Positions 51,921 through 61,460 of a stretch of 64,000 nucleotides of DNA are shown piece after piece. The position numbers and the translations under genes were made by a program. How positions within the stretch are numbered: position 1 is the stretch's first letter; the number at the start of each line of letters is the position of its first letter. This DNA is from Candidatus Thorarchaeota archaeon (GTDB lineage Archaea; Asgardarchaeota; Thorarchaeia; Thorarchaeales; Thorarchaeaceae): contig JACAEL010000012.1 in assembly GCA_013388835.1 (NCBI GenBank), positions 25,839-89,838 on the forward strand. The letters are read 5' to 3'. The notes below the pieces were generated by a model. The model made no database searches and was not told the origin of the DNA. It saw only the letters and a program-made list of their open reading frames with translations.

Positions 51921-54392
51921 ATGAGTGTTTTGTCCGAGTTCAGCCCAGCAATCGAATCGAACCGATGGACGCCAGACGAGGAGAAGAAGATCAGCGACCT
52001 CTGGCAGATGGAAGACACATACGCATTCGATCCAAGGTCAAAGCGGCCTGTGTATTCGGTTGACACACCGCCGCCGTATCTCTCCGGTCATGTGCATCTT
52101 GGGCAACTCATACACTACACGCAGATTGACATGCTTGCCAGATATAGACGCATGCAGGGGATGGAGGTCAACTTCCCCCTTGGGATTGACCGTAATGGCC
52201 TACCTGTCGAACTGAGGGTAGAACAGGAGTTCGGCATGAGCATGCATACAACCCCCAGGGCTGAGTTTGTCGAGAAGTGCAGGCAACAGCTGAACCTCTA
52301 CGAGGTGGAGGTTGTGGAGGCCTTCAAGAGAGCTGGCATCTCCTTCAATACGTACAGCCCGTCGGGCAGCTATAGGACAGACAGCCCTGAATACAGGGCA
52401 GTGACGCAGGCCACATTCATAGACCTGTGGAAGAAGGGACTTGTGTATAGTGACTACCGGCCAAACAACTGGTGTTTCGAATGTGGCACAACAATAGCGG
52501 ATGCAGAAGTGGAGTACACGGAACGCCAGAGTGTGCTGAACTACCTCCGATTTGAAGTGAAGGGCATGGCGCCAATTGAGATTGCGACCACCAGACCAGA
52601 GTTGCTGTGCGCCTGCGGAGCAGTCTTCATACATCCGGACGATGAGAGGTATGGCGGATACGGTGGGAAGACTGCAATCGTGCCTCTGTTCAACTTGGAA
52701 GTGCCCATTATCGAGAGCCCGACTGCACAGATGGGCTTTGGCACTGGCGCACTGATGGTCTGCAGCTACGGAGACATGGCAGATGTGATGGCCTTCCGTG
52801 ACTTTGCTCTGAGACCGATAGCTGCCATAGCCCCTGATGGTACAATGACACAGGCGGCCGGGAAGTATGCAGGGCTGAAGGTGGAAGAGGCCAAGAAGAG
52901 GGTCATCGAAGACCTCAGAAAGAAGGGCATACTTCTCAGACAAGAACAGACAACCCAGAGAGTGCCACTCTGTTGGCGCAGCAAGACCCCCATAGAGTTC
53001 ATTGCGATGGACGAGTACTATGTGAAGCAGACCGAATTCGTCAACCCCCTGATGGAGATTGCGAAGACCACGAGGTTCTTCCCTGAGTTCCACAGGCAGA
53101 TCCTGATTGACTGGATAAACAGGGTCACCGTGGACTGGCCGGTCAGCCGCAGGCGGTTCTACGGCACGGAGATCCCACTGTGGTATTGCAAGTCATGCGG
53201 GAAAGCGGTTGTCCCAGATAACGGGGAGGGACTGAGGTACTATCGGCCCTGGAATGAGGACCCGCCATTTGACTCGTGCCCACATTGTGGTGCAAGAGAG
53301 GGGTTCAGAGGAGAAGAACGGACCTTCGACACATGGATGGACTCCTCAATCAGCGGTCTGCAGATCATAGGCTACAAGCGGGATGCGCAGCTCTTCAAGA
53401 AGGCATTCGGCAATGTGATGCGTCCTCAGGGGAAGGAGATAGTGCGGACATGGCTATACTACTCACTTCTGAGGACGTACCAGCTCCTTGGATTGCCAGC
53501 ATTCAAAGAGGTCTGGATCTCAGGACATGTGGTAGATGACAAGGGAGAGAAGATGAGCAAGTCACGTGGCAACTCTCCAGACCCCAATCCCATCATCGCC
53601 AAGTATGGTGCAGATGCCCTGAGGCTGTTTGGTGTGCTCGAAGCAGGACTCGGAAGTGATGTGCGCTTCTCTGAAGAGCGGCTCTCTGGAGTGGCGAAGT
53701 TCATAACGAAACTGTGGAACATCGCCCGTTTCATCTCGATGTTTCCGATGCCGGAGAAACCACCCATGAAGGAACTGACTCAAGCAGACCGTTGGCTTCT
53801 TGCAGAGACAAACAAGCTGGTAGAGACCATAGTTCCAGAGTGCGAGCAGCTGGACTTTCACAAGCCTGCAATCGAACTTCGCGGCTTCACATGGAATCTC
53901 TTTGCGGACCATGTCCTCGAGATGTTCAAGGGCAGATGTTTCAACGCGGAGGGGCAGTTCACCGAGTCTCAGCAGAAGTCGGGTTGGTATTCGCTTCACG
54001 AGACCCTCAAGACCTTGCTCAGGGCTCTAGCCCCCATCATACCCTTCGTGACTGACAAGATATACAGAGAGCTATACAACCCCAGAGGAGTACACAGAGA
54101 GCCGTATCCGAAGCCAGTCAAGTCATGGAAGTCGCCTCTCGTTGAACAGACGGGTCTGCTGTTGCAGACAAACGCAGGCTTCTGGAGATACAAGAGGGAG
54201 AACAACATGTCGCTCAGGAAGCCGCTTCCTGAGGCCTTTGTGTCAGAGAAGCTTCGACCGTGGGAGATGGACCTGAAGGCCATGCATGGTATCGGCAGAC
54301 TTCACTTTGGGACTCCGGAAGACCCCGCTTTCGTCAGAGTTGAGTTGCCCGAGAGTGCCGACGCGATCTACATCAGGCCCCCTAGCGAATGA
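51921..54392 (+). CDS. valS: valyl-tRNA synthetase
   Basis: 823 residues from ATG 51921 (MSVLSEFSPAIESNRW); the frame is open to 51846 but that part overlaps the palindrome. Class I synthetase: HIGH motif as GHVHLGQL, KMSKS as GEKMSKSRGN, zinc-like CFECG and CKSCG ... CPHCGAR knuckles, the editing domain (EIATTRPELLCACGAVFIHPD split over strands), and DWPVSRRRFYGTEIP as in ValRS. It charges tRNA-Val. It is near the lower end of archaeal ValRS length. Confidence 0.93.
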   Translation: MSVLSEFSPAIESNRWTPDEEKKISDLWQMEDTYAFDPRSKRPVYSVDTPPPYLSGHVHLGQLIHYTQIDMLARYRRMQGMEVNFPLGIDRNGLPVELRVEQEFGMSMHTTPRAEFVEKCRQQLNLYEVEVVEAFKRAGISFNTYSPSGSYRTDSPEYRAVTQATFIDLWKKGLVYSDYRPNNWCFECGTTIADAEVEYTERQSVLNYLRFEVKGMAPIEIATTRPELLCACGAVFIHPDDERYGGYGGKTAIVPLFNLEVPIIESPTAQMGFGTGALMVCSYGDMADVMAFRDFALRPIAAIAPDGTMTQAAGKYAGLKVEEAKKRVIEDLRKKGILLRQEQTTQRVPLCWRSKTPIEFIAMDEYYVKQTEFVNPLMEIAKTTRFFPEFHRQILIDWINRVTVDWPVSRRRFYGTEIPLWYCKSCGKAVVPDNGEGLRYYRPWNEDPPFDSCPHCGAREGFRGEERTFDTWMDSSISGLQIIGYKRDAQLFKKAFGNVMRPQGKEIVRTWLYYSLLRTYQLLGLPAFKEVWISGHVVDDKGEKMSKSRGNSPDPNPIIAKYGADALRLFGVLEAGLGSDVRFSEERLSGVAKFITKLWNIARFISMFPMPEKPPMKELTQADRWLLAETNKLVETIVPECEQLDFHKPAIELRGFTWNLFADHVLEMFKGRCFNAEGQFTESQQKSGWYSLHETLKTLLRALAPIIPFVTDKIYRELYNPRGVHREPYPKPVKSWKSPLVEQTGLLLQTNAGFWRYKRENNMSLRKPLPEAFVSEKLRPWEMDLKAMHGIGRLHFGTPEDPAFVRVELPESADAIYIRPPSE

Positions 54393-54439
54393 GAGCTCAC
54401 ACGGGACGGCACTGAAGCACCGAAGGTGGCAAGAGTGCA

Positions 54440-54877
54440 CTACCGGACCTTCACAAAGTTCTCATGAACGACCTGACACTTCATGCTGTTGGAAACCAGA
54501 CAATACTTCCCTGCCAGCTCCAACGCGCGTTCAGCCTTCGAGACCAGCTCCTCACTACTGACCTCAACAGTGCTTCGTAGGACAATCCTCGTGAACTCAA
54601 AGCCCTTCTCCAATTTCTGAAGAGTCCCCACGCCCTCGCATCTGAAGGCCAGGAACTCAAGCCGACTCTTCTTGGAAAAGGCCACGAAAGTGGTCATCAT
54701 GCATGCTGCAGCCGATGCCACGAAAAGGTCCTCGGGTGAGTGAATACCCGGAACACCCCCTTCAAACTCAGGAGGCGTTGCCACCTGCAACCGTGGCTTG
54801 CCTTCTAAGAGCAGCTCTCCGACGCGGTCATGCGTCCAGTCCACACGGACCTCATACTTGTGAGTCTCGACGCTCAT
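54440..54877 (-). CDS. OsmC/Ohr family protein (copy 1)
   Basis: 145 residues from ATG 54877 (MSVETHKYEVRVDW). OsmC fold: GIHSPEDLFVASAAACMMTTF with the first redox cysteine, and LELAGKYCLVSNSM with the second. These proteins reduce organic hydroperoxides with a Cys pair. It converges on valS and is 52 bp downstream of a paralogue. An isolated internal duplication is likely because the two copies share layout but differ widely in sequence. Confidence 0.9.
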   Translation of the reverse strand: MSVETHKYEVRVDWTHDRVGELLLEGKPRLQVATPPEFEGGVPGIHSPEDLFVASAAACMMTTFVAFSKKSRLEFLAFRCEGVGTLQKLEKGFEFTRIVLRSTVEVSSEELVSKAERALELAGKYCLVSNSMKCQVVHENFVKVR

Positions 54878-54929
54878 TGGAAACACACCACACCTTAGCT
54901 GTATGCGTGAGTCATATCAGTTTCGAGTG

Positions 54930-55361
54930 CTAGGAAACAACTATCTCATGAGTGTGCTCAACTGTGCCTTTGAGACTGTTGCCGACAAAGCAGTACTTGC
55001 CACCCAGCTCAAGCGCGCGTTCAATCTTCGGACGAAGCTCTTCGGACTCGATGACCACCCTTACGTTCAGAAACACCTTGGTTATCTCATAGCTCCTGTC
55101 AACTCTCTCAAGATGACCACGTCCCACCACTTCTAGGGACTTGACTTCGATGTGCATCTTCTCGATGAAGGCCAGGAATGAGTTCATGAAGCATGTGGCG
55201 ACTGCTGCAACAAGCAGGTCTTCAGGTGTGTGATATCTGGTTGCACCCGTCTGAATCTGACCGCCCGTTCTGATTGCGGGCATGCCGGCTGCAGTGACCT
55301 CGCCGAACTTCTCTTCAGTCCATCTCACATGTTGTTCGAATACTCTTGGTTCTTCACTCAT
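54930..55361 (-). CDS. OsmC/Ohr family protein (copy 2)
   Basis: 143 residues. The same layout as its neighbour: RYHTPEDLLVAAVATCFMNSF with the first cysteine and LELGGKYCFVGNSLKG with the second. The two genes form a tandem duplicate and probably one operon with the methyltransferase gene upstream (26-bp gap). Peroxide detoxification fits the superoxide reductase elsewhere in the window. Confidence 0.9.
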   Translation of the reverse strand: MSEEPRVFEQHVRWTEEKFGEVTAAGMPAIRTGGQIQTGATRYHTPEDLLVAAVATCFMNSFLAFIEKMHIEVKSLEVVGRGHLERVDRSYEITKVFLNVRVVIESEELRPKIERALELGGKYCFVGNSLKGTVEHTHEIVVS

Positions 55362-55387
55362 ATGTTCACGCTCCTAGTCTTGACTCT

Positions 55388-56167
55388 TCAACAGGCAGGC
55401 TTTATGGCTCGAATCACCAAGAAGAAGGGGATTCGCCGCTCTCTCTCGAAGAAGTCATCATCACTCGGAGGGAGGGGCTCCTCGACGGCGTCAATGAGGA
55501 GTCCTGCTTTTCTCACTGAGGAGATGTAGGTCGACAGTGTTCGATGATAGAATGTTATCGGTACAGGAAAGTCCCTTCCGTCCCTCGTCTTCCATACCCT
55601 CTTGTATTCGGTCTCGCTGAAGTAGTTGTCCATGACGAACCAGAGGCCCCGCCTGCGTCCACTATTCGGACTCTTCTCGCCCATCTCCCAGTGGCCCGGG
55701 CCATAGACATCAAATGCCGGATGTACAACAGAGAAGACCAAGACTCCGCCGGGCCTCAGGACCCTGTTGAATTCGAGAAGAGCAGCATCTATGCAAGGCA
55801 CATTGAGCAGGACGAGGTTACAGAGCACAGCATCGAAGGTGCCATTCGGGAGCTGTCTCATGTGGCAGATGTCCCCCTGAATGAAGGCGATGTTCAGCCC
55901 CTCTCTCGTCGCCAAGTCACTGCTCTCTCTGACAAGACGGGAGGAGATGTCGACTCCAGTCACGAGCGCACCAATCCGTGCATAGTGCCTCGACAGGTAC
56001 CCTTCACCACACCCCGCATCAAGCAATGTCTTGCCCTTGATGTCTCCGAGGAGTCGCTCCACACACGGGTTGAGTATAGCCCTGTGATGCGGCGTGCCAC
56101 GCTGGTCAATCAGGGAGGCATATGCCTCAGCGTTGTCGTCCCATTCGTGGGCACGCTCGTCGTTCAA
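55388..56167 (-). CDS. class I SAM-dependent methyltransferase
   Basis: 259 residues. Motif I is LLDAGCGEGYLSRHYARIG, motif II ALVTGVDISSRLV, followed by IAFIQGDICHM, FDAVLCNLVLLNVP and LRPGGVLVFSVVHPAF. The N-terminus AHEWDDNAEAYASLID and the C-terminal FYHRTLSTYISSVRKAGL resemble Methyltransf_11 proteins acting on small molecules or lipids. The substrate is unknown. Confidence 0.88.
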   Translation of the reverse strand: MNDERAHEWDDNAEAYASLIDQRGTPHHRAILNPCVERLLGDIKGKTLLDAGCGEGYLSRHYARIGALVTGVDISSRLVRESSDLATREGLNIAFIQGDICHMRQLPNGTFDAVLCNLVLLNVPCIDAALLEFNRVLRPGGVLVFSVVHPAFDVYGPGHWEMGEKSPNSGRRRGLWFVMDNYFSETEYKRVWKTRDGRDFPVPITFYHRTLSTYISSVRKAGLLIDAVEEPLPPSDDDFFERERRIPFFLVIRAIKPAC

Positions 56168-56189
56168 GTCAGCTCACCCTGCTCATCTA

Positions 56190-56585
56190 CTAGATCCTGT
56201 CCCAGACGGCTCGGACCTTCTTGCTCGTAGCATCTATGACCGGCCTCATGGCCTCTGCAGTAGCCAGACCGGTCTCGACTGCGGTCTTCATGATTGATGT
56301 GTGCGCAACGAAGACCCTGTTGTTCTCCTCATATACCACAAACGAACAGGGAAACAGTGTGCCCACGTCCTTCGACACATCAAGAGCCATCTTTGCAAGC
56401 TGGGGCGCACACGCCAGCACCATCGTGTATCGTGGGTAGTTCGTCACTCCAAGCCGCTCTCTGAATATCTGGTCTAGGTTCTTGGTTGCCAGAAGGCCAA
56501 AGCCCTCATCGGTACAGGCCGTCTCCACCCTCTTCACTGCCTCGTCAAAGGACACCCGTAACTCCTTTCGTAGTACATCGACCAT
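56190..56585 (-). CDS. DUF302 family protein
   Basis: 131 residues. It shows the DUF302 pattern: SFDEAVKRVETACTDEGFG, the central FRERLGVTNYPRYTMVLACAP and LFPCSFVVYEENNRVFVAHT. The family is widespread, small and of unknown function, sometimes fused to electron-transfer proteins. The last residues are 22 bp from the methyltransferase start. Confidence 0.9.
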   Translation of the reverse strand: MVDVLRKELRVSFDEAVKRVETACTDEGFGLLATKNLDQIFRERLGVTNYPRYTMVLACAPQLAKMALDVSKDVGTLFPCSFVVYEENNRVFVAHTSIMKTAVETGLATAEAMRPVIDATSKKVRAVWDRI

Positions 56586-56636
56586 ACTCCAGTTTGCGAC
56601 CTCCAGACTAATATGCTTAACGATGGTGAAAAGTGG

Positions 56637-56743
56637 TGGTGGACCGGGCGCGATTTGAACGCGCGACCTTCTGAACTCTCGATTCGCTGGGCATTCCAGC
56701 CGAGTTGCGAATCAGACGATCTACCGGTCTAATCTACCGGCCC
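56637..56743 (-). tRNA. tRNA-Ala (anticodon CGC) with 30-nt intron
   Basis: Acceptor GGGCCGG/CCGGTCC contains the alanine identity pair G3-U70; discriminator A and CCA are encoded. The anticodon stem is TCTGA/TCAGA and the loop TTCGCA|T carries anticodon CGC (56709-56707). The intron (56705-56676) lies after position 37. Exon TTCG pairs with intron CGAG, flanked by bulges CAA and AGT, a canonical bulge-helix-bulge. A minus-strand TATA-like TTTTAAGA at 56772-56779 lies about 30 nt upstream. Confidence 0.92.
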
Positions 56744-56789
56744 TGTGTATTGACAGAAGAGGTTCGTGAGTTCTTAAAACCTTGTCTGC

Positions 56790-57083
56790 TCAGATCTCGA
56801 TCCCAAACGCATCCGAGAGGCGTTCGACCTTCACGAACTCGTCGAGGAAGCTCCTACCCTTTTCGGTGAGAGCATACAGTCTTGACTCGTCTGATTCCCG
56901 GACCTCGACTATGAGTTCCTTCTGAAGTAGCTCCTCCAGGTACTGTGTCAGGCGGTCGTGAGAGAGGTTCGCGCCGTAGAGGATCTTGGTCGGACCAGCA
57001 CCATCATCGCCCGTCGCCTGTATGGCGCGCATCATGTCCACCATGATGCGAATCTTCGAGCGATACGGCTTCTTCGACCTCAT
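56790..57083 (-). CDS. winged-helix protein coupled to a membrane protein
   Basis: 97 residues, a single wHTH of the archaeal HTH_45-like type: SKIRIMVDMMRAIQATG, GPTKILYGANLSHDRLTQYLEELLQKELI and a wing RLYALTEKGRSFLDEF. Its start overlaps the upstream membrane-protein gene by 4 bp. It ends 47 bp before the tRNA-Ala gene, in a region that must also hold that promoter. Confidence 0.8.
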   Translation of the reverse strand: MRSKKPYRSKIRIMVDMMRAIQATGDDGAGPTKILYGANLSHDRLTQYLEELLQKELIVEVRESDESRLYALTEKGRSFLDEFVKVERLSDAFGIEI

Positions 57084-57703
57084 CCTTGCCTGCCTGCCTT
57101 GACTACCATCGCCAGCAGCAGAACCAACCCAAGGAACTGAAACACCTGTCCAGCCAAGTATCCGACCACCTCGTTCTGTGCGAGCACCGGAAGGAGATGG
57201 CTGAGGAGGATGCAGGTGAAGCCAGACAAGACGTATAGAGCGTAGCTGCTTCTCACAGACACATAGTTGTGAGCCGCCTGCAGGACCACGACTATCAGGA
57301 CCAGGGTTGCTATGATGTCCAGCCTGGGTTCCACCAGTGCGGGTATCGCAAGCATGGTGACAACGGTAACGGGAGTGTCTTGATGTCGCAGTGTTGGGCG
57401 AGTGGACACCAAGAAGAGTACATAGGCCATAATCCTCATGACACCATAGCCGGTTATGAGCAGACGAGCCAGATTCTCGCCGCCACCCGAGGCCATGAGC
57501 ACGAAGACATAGACGGTGCCCGCGACCCGACCGAACATTGCAACTGCCAAGACTAGGAAACCTGTGGACAAGTCAGACAGTCGCTTCTGTCCGGTCAGTC
57601 TGTAGGCTTCAGTGGCATTGTGACATATCAACAGTGAGATGGCACCTGTCATAGACTCGAGGAGCAAGTCCAGTCTAATCAGCGAAATCAATTGGTCCTG
57701 CAT
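57080..57703 (-). CDS. polytopic membrane protein paired with a wHTH regulator
   Basis: 207 residues and six to seven hydrophobic helices with few charges and no obvious transporter motif. A histidine near HNATEAYRLTG, an arginine in VMRIMAYVLF and a Ser-Arg-Pro loop are the only polar points inside. It is translationally coupled to the following wHTH gene (ATGA overlap). Similar membrane-protein/wHTH pairs occur in archaea and may be one-component sensors split over two genes; here that is inference. Confidence 0.75.
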   Translation of the reverse strand: MQDQLISLIRLDLLLESMTGAISLLICHNATEAYRLTGQKRLSDLSTGFLVLAVAMFGRVAGTVYVFVLMASGGGENLARLLITGYGVMRIMAYVLFLVSTRPTLRHQDTPVTVVTMLAIPALVEPRLDIIATLVLIVVVLQAAHNYVSVRSSYALYVLSGFTCILLSHLLPVLAQNEVVGYLAGQVFQFLGLVLLLAMVVKAGRQG

Positions 57704-58119
57704 TAATTGACGCCAGTCCTAGACTTGATTGCTGGGGTATTATTGTCAATGGACGATTCATACTGTCTTTTGACTTATGCTATGACATACTCACGACACA
57801 GTGACTGCACCGAGTCTGGAGGCCTCTACCATGGATGAATCGTCTATGACCATCGTTCATTCGGGCTTTATACCTGCACGACATGATAGAGACATGCCTG
57901 AAGCGATACGCGCTGGGACAGCACCGTCACCGAGTCCCCAGGCACTGACTCGAAGATGGAAGAGACCGACGGACTGCATGCGGCCAAGAGGTCCAACCTT
58001 GGTCGCGACGAATGGCGGGGCTAACCCGCCCTTCCATCACCTGAGGGACTGAGCCGTGTCTCAATCCCAAAAAGATGCATAAGTAGAGTGGGTCTAGCAC
58101 TCTCCCGGGTTGAGAAGTC
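57704..58119. other. intergenic region between divergent genes
   Basis: About 415 bp. The right end holds a TATA-like GCATAAGTAG (58078-58087), 32 nt upstream of the zinc-ribbon gene. No tRNA, hairpin with T-run or repeat was recognised. Short frames here have no protein-like composition. Confidence 0.45.
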
Positions 58120-58611
58120 ATGAGTCCAAGATGTTCTCAGTGTGGCAGACCAATACCTCCACAACTGGCCATCAGACTGAAGGAGGCCTTCGATGCCAGT
58201 CCACTGCTCTGCAGACAATGTATAATCGACAACGCGCGGAGGGGAAAGATGCCGAAGCTGGTCTGTGCAAGCTGTGGAAAGCAGATCGAACCGGGAATAG
58301 TCCGGAGGATACTTGTCGCCCGAGCACTTGGCAGGAGAGTGCCTCATCTGTGCAGAGACTGTTTCCTGAGGAGGCGGAGAGAGCCGTCACTCCCTGAACG
58401 GCGCCTTCACACGGGCCCTACCGACACAGTGAGGGACTCAGTACCAGCAGACACGATGACGGGCTCAGTTCCAGCAGACACAGTTCAAGAGTGGGACTGT
58501 GTCAAGTGCGGAGCATCGCTGGAACCTGAAGAGGTCGACATGATAAAGTCGGGAAAGACCATCAAGTGCGAGTACTGTGGCAGCGCTCTGACTCGCGAGC
58601 TGTTCAGGTGA
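58120..58611 (+). CDS. triple zinc-ribbon protein
   Basis: 163 residues with three related zinc-binding units. Unit 1: CSQCGRPIPP ... LLCRQC; unit 2: CASCGKQIEP ... HLCRDC; unit 3: CVKCGASLEPEEV ... IKCEYCG. Units 1 and 2 share the order CxxCGxxIxP, a 20-residue helix, then CxxC, so they arose by duplication. A linker between units 2 and 3 contains a repeated SVPADT. No enzymatic domain is seen. A nucleic-acid or protein-binding adaptor is likely. Confidence 0.75.
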   Translation: MSPRCSQCGRPIPPQLAIRLKEAFDASPLLCRQCIIDNARRGKMPKLVCASCGKQIEPGIVRRILVARALGRRVPHLCRDCFLRRRREPSLPERRLHTGPTDTVRDSVPADTMTGSVPADTVQEWDCVKCGASLEPEEVDMIKSGKTIKCEYCGSALTRELFR

Positions 58612-58647
58612 GAGGACACGGGAGGGCGAGAGCACTCCCGGCGAGTT

Positions 58648-61260
58648 CTACTCGGTCTGCAACCGCGACTCGATCTTGGCCATACGGTCCTTGAGGTCGT
58701 GGTTCTCCTTCTCGAGTTCCTCCACGCTCTTTCGTACCGAGTCTATCAATCGGTCCTCTTTATGCTTGCTGAGCTCTCTGACTGCTTCCCTGGCCAAGCG
58801 AACAACAGTGGACTCCACCGCGCTCTCAGCCAGTCTGAGCAGTTCCGGTATCAGCGTGGCGTCACCATAGGTCTTGGCAGCCTGTATTGCAGCGAGCTGG
58901 ACGCGGTATGACCGGTCATTCAACAGTCGCACAAGCTCATCCTTGACCTCTGGATGCTCCTTCTTGTACCTCTTTCCCAGCTTTGCAAGCCCCACTGGCA
59001 CGGCACGTCGCAGATAGTCGTCATTGCCCACCTTGACGAACCGGGTGAGGACTTCGATTGCCTCCATCTTCTCGGTGGCGACAAGCCCTTCGAGATACCC
59101 CTGTCGGAGAATGTTGTGCCATGTGTCTGGTGCCTTCTTCAGTCCGTCAGTGAGAGTCTTGAGGGCCTCTTCATGCTGCGTCTTGCCGATGGATGCAGCT
59201 GCGGCTGCTGCCACAAAGTAGCTGTCAGGGTCCTTGAGCAGCCTCTTCAGAGCACCCAGCGCCTTGTCACTCTTGTAGAACTGCCCCAGTGCCCTCGCCA
59301 CTGCCGTGCGCGCCTTGCTGCTCTTCAGCTCCGTACCAGTGAGGAGCTGGTCGAGCGCTGACTCAGTCTTCAGTGAGCCGAGCACCCTGGCCACCTCGGC
59401 CTGAACGCCCCAGAACTTGTCCTCTCTGAGCGCCTTTCCCAGAGCCTCAAGGCCCTTCGGAGTCACCTTCTTGCCAAGCGCCTGGGCTGCCTTTATTCTC
59501 TGTACCACATTGGCCCCATGGAGCAGTTGCTCAATCCACATGGGCTCAGGCTTCTCAATGTCCGCATCCATGAGGACGGCATAGTCCGGGTCAACGACAA
59601 TCTGCTTGGGTCGTTCCTTGACAGGATAGTAGAAGCTGTGTACTCGTTCGGTCACACTCATCGAATACCTTGTGCGTGTCCCGTCCGGACTGACGAAGTC
59701 CACGGCCAGCGGGAACCTGAACACCGCAGGGGTCATCCCATCATCGCTCTTCTGCGTCTGCTCAATCTTCACGAGGGCCTGACAGGCCTTCTCATCGTAT
59801 GAGCACTTGATCTTGCACTCGGGGTAGCCAGCCTTGTAGAGCCACTGTTCAAAGAACCAGCCATAGTCCTCACCGGTCATCTCCGTGACGAGTCGCTCAA
59901 GGTCGTGGGTGTAGACAGACTTGTGAGCAAAGCGGGTCATCCACTCACCGAGTATCCTCCACCACGTCTCCTCACCGACAAGATGCTTGAGCATATAGTA
60001 TCTCCATGCCGCCCCGGGGTAGAGGTGTCGGTCGAACACATCGCCCCCACGTTCCCACTCGTTGCAGACAATCGGGCGACGATAGCTGTTCTTGTCCTCG
60101 TCAAAGTACGAGTTCTGCTTGCCAAACTGATCGTAGAGGTACTCGTCATCACCCATCTGATGACGTCGCCACTCGTTCTGCATCTGTGTCCCCCACCCCT
60201 CATTGAGCCACCCATGACTCCATGTGCGACATGTGACAAGGTCGCCACCCCACATGTGAGCAAGCTCGTGGGCCACCAGTGGTTCGGACTCAAAGTCCTG
60301 ATGGGTCTTCTCATCATGCAGTGTAGCGTCAGTCTGCGTTGTCGCACTGGTGTTCTCCATCCCGCCAATCGTGAAGTTGGCAGCCGTCGCCTGCGCATAC
60401 TTCACCCATGGATACTTGACCCCGAGTCGGGACTCAAAGAACCGGATCATCTCAGGAGTCCTGCCAAAGGACCTGTAGACGGTGTCACGGTCCCACTTCT
60501 TGTGCGCATAGTATGTCACTTCCAGACCGTCGAGGTCCTCACGGTACTCGACGTACTCTGAGACCGCCACCGTGATCAGATAGGCGGGAATGGGCAGCTC
60601 CTGCACCCAGTGGAAGGTCTCGGTGCCATCGTCATTCTTCTTTCGCTCCACCAGCCTGCCATTGCTGACCGCGAAGTATCCGGCAGGCACTGTGACCATC
60701 GCCTCAAAGGGAAACTTGTGACTTGGGTTGTCGTACACGGGGATGACATAGCGGCAGTAGTCATCCTGCATCTGCGTCCACGCACTGACCTCCACGTCGG
60801 GAAACTCGGGACACGGCCTGGTAAAGCAGAGACCGCCCCGCGGATGGTCTATGGTGTAGACAAATGTGATCTCCTCACTCTGACCCTTCGCAAGAGGACT
60901 GTTCAGACGCACCGACATCAGCTGCTCCTCGGGCCGCATCTCCCAGTCAAGAGCCTCCCCACGAGAGTCCTGTACACCAATGACCTGTAACTCCACTGCA
61001 TGGAGCACCACCGTCGACAGCTCCGGCACAATGGGATGCACTCTCAGCCGCGACACCGCATCCACCCGCTCGTTCTCAAGGTCCATCCTCCAGTCGATGG
61101 TCAGCCGCTCTATCTCATAGTGCCTCGGGGGCGCCCACTGCGGTCGCGCCGTGGGAAACGTGAACAGGTCTCGCTCTGCACCAGATGTCTTCTCCGCCTC
61201 GTGGTACTGCCCACGAACCAGCATCTCAAGGTAGTCATGGAAGTCTGTCAAGTCACTCAC
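58648..61260 (-). CDS. M1-family (aminopeptidase N-like) metallopeptidase with C-terminal HEAT-like repeats
   Basis: About 870 residues; the frame opens at 61335, but GTG 61260 or TTG 61251 (GGAG 7 nt upstream) are likelier starts. The catalytic domain has GGMENTSATTQTD and HELAHMWGGDLVTC with the third ligand in WLNEGWGTQ. The catalytic Tyr region fits YPGAAWRYYMLKHL. From about residue 600 there are at least six helical HEAT/Armadillo-like repeats (RIKAAQALGKK, EVARVLGSL, AVARALGQF, AAAAASIGK), then a short coiled-coil end (ELEKENHDLKDRM). It cleaves N-terminal amino acids from peptides; no signal peptide, so cytoplasmic. Confidence 0.92.
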   Translation of the reverse strand: MSDLTDFHDYLEMLVRGQYHEAEKTSGAERDLFTFPTARPQWAPPRHYEIERLTIDWRMDLENERVDAVSRLRVHPIVPELSTVVLHAVELQVIGVQDSRGEALDWEMRPEEQLMSVRLNSPLAKGQSEEITFVYTIDHPRGGLCFTRPCPEFPDVEVSAWTQMQDDYCRYVIPVYDNPSHKFPFEAMVTVPAGYFAVSNGRLVERKKNDDGTETFHWVQELPIPAYLITVAVSEYVEYREDLDGLEVTYYAHKKWDRDTVYRSFGRTPEMIRFFESRLGVKYPWVKYAQATAANFTIGGMENTSATTQTDATLHDEKTHQDFESEPLVAHELAHMWGGDLVTCRTWSHGWLNEGWGTQMQNEWRRHQMGDDEYLYDQFGKQNSYFDEDKNSYRRPIVCNEWERGGDVFDRHLYPGAAWRYYMLKHLVGEETWWRILGEWMTRFAHKSVYTHDLERLVTEMTGEDYGWFFEQWLYKAGYPECKIKCSYDEKACQALVKIEQTQKSDDGMTPAVFRFPLAVDFVSPDGTRTRYSMSVTERVHSFYYPVKERPKQIVVDPDYAVLMDADIEKPEPMWIEQLLHGANVVQRIKAAQALGKKVTPKGLEALGKALREDKFWGVQAEVARVLGSLKTESALDQLLTGTELKSSKARTAVARALGQFYKSDKALGALKRLLKDPDSYFVAAAAAASIGKTQHEEALKTLTDGLKKAPDTWHNILRQGYLEGLVATEKMEAIEVLTRFVKVGNDDYLRRAVPVGLAKLGKRYKKEHPEVKDELVRLLNDRSYRVQLAAIQAAKTYGDATLIPELLRLAESAVESTVVRLAREAVRELSKHKEDRLIDSVRKSVEELEKENHDLKDRMAKIESRLQTE

Positions 61261-61460
61261 TCCAAACTGATAACGGACCAACAATGCCACACGTCTGCGG
61301 TCACTCCCACCTGACAATCCCTGCGTTATGAACATTCCCAGTCACAGGACGCTGTACATGGGTGGTCGCCCTGTCAGTCCAGGACCGAGACCGGCAAATG
61401 GGGTGGCTTTGCGTGCCATGCTCGTACTAATCGGGCAGCACGATGAACCTTCCGAACAGC

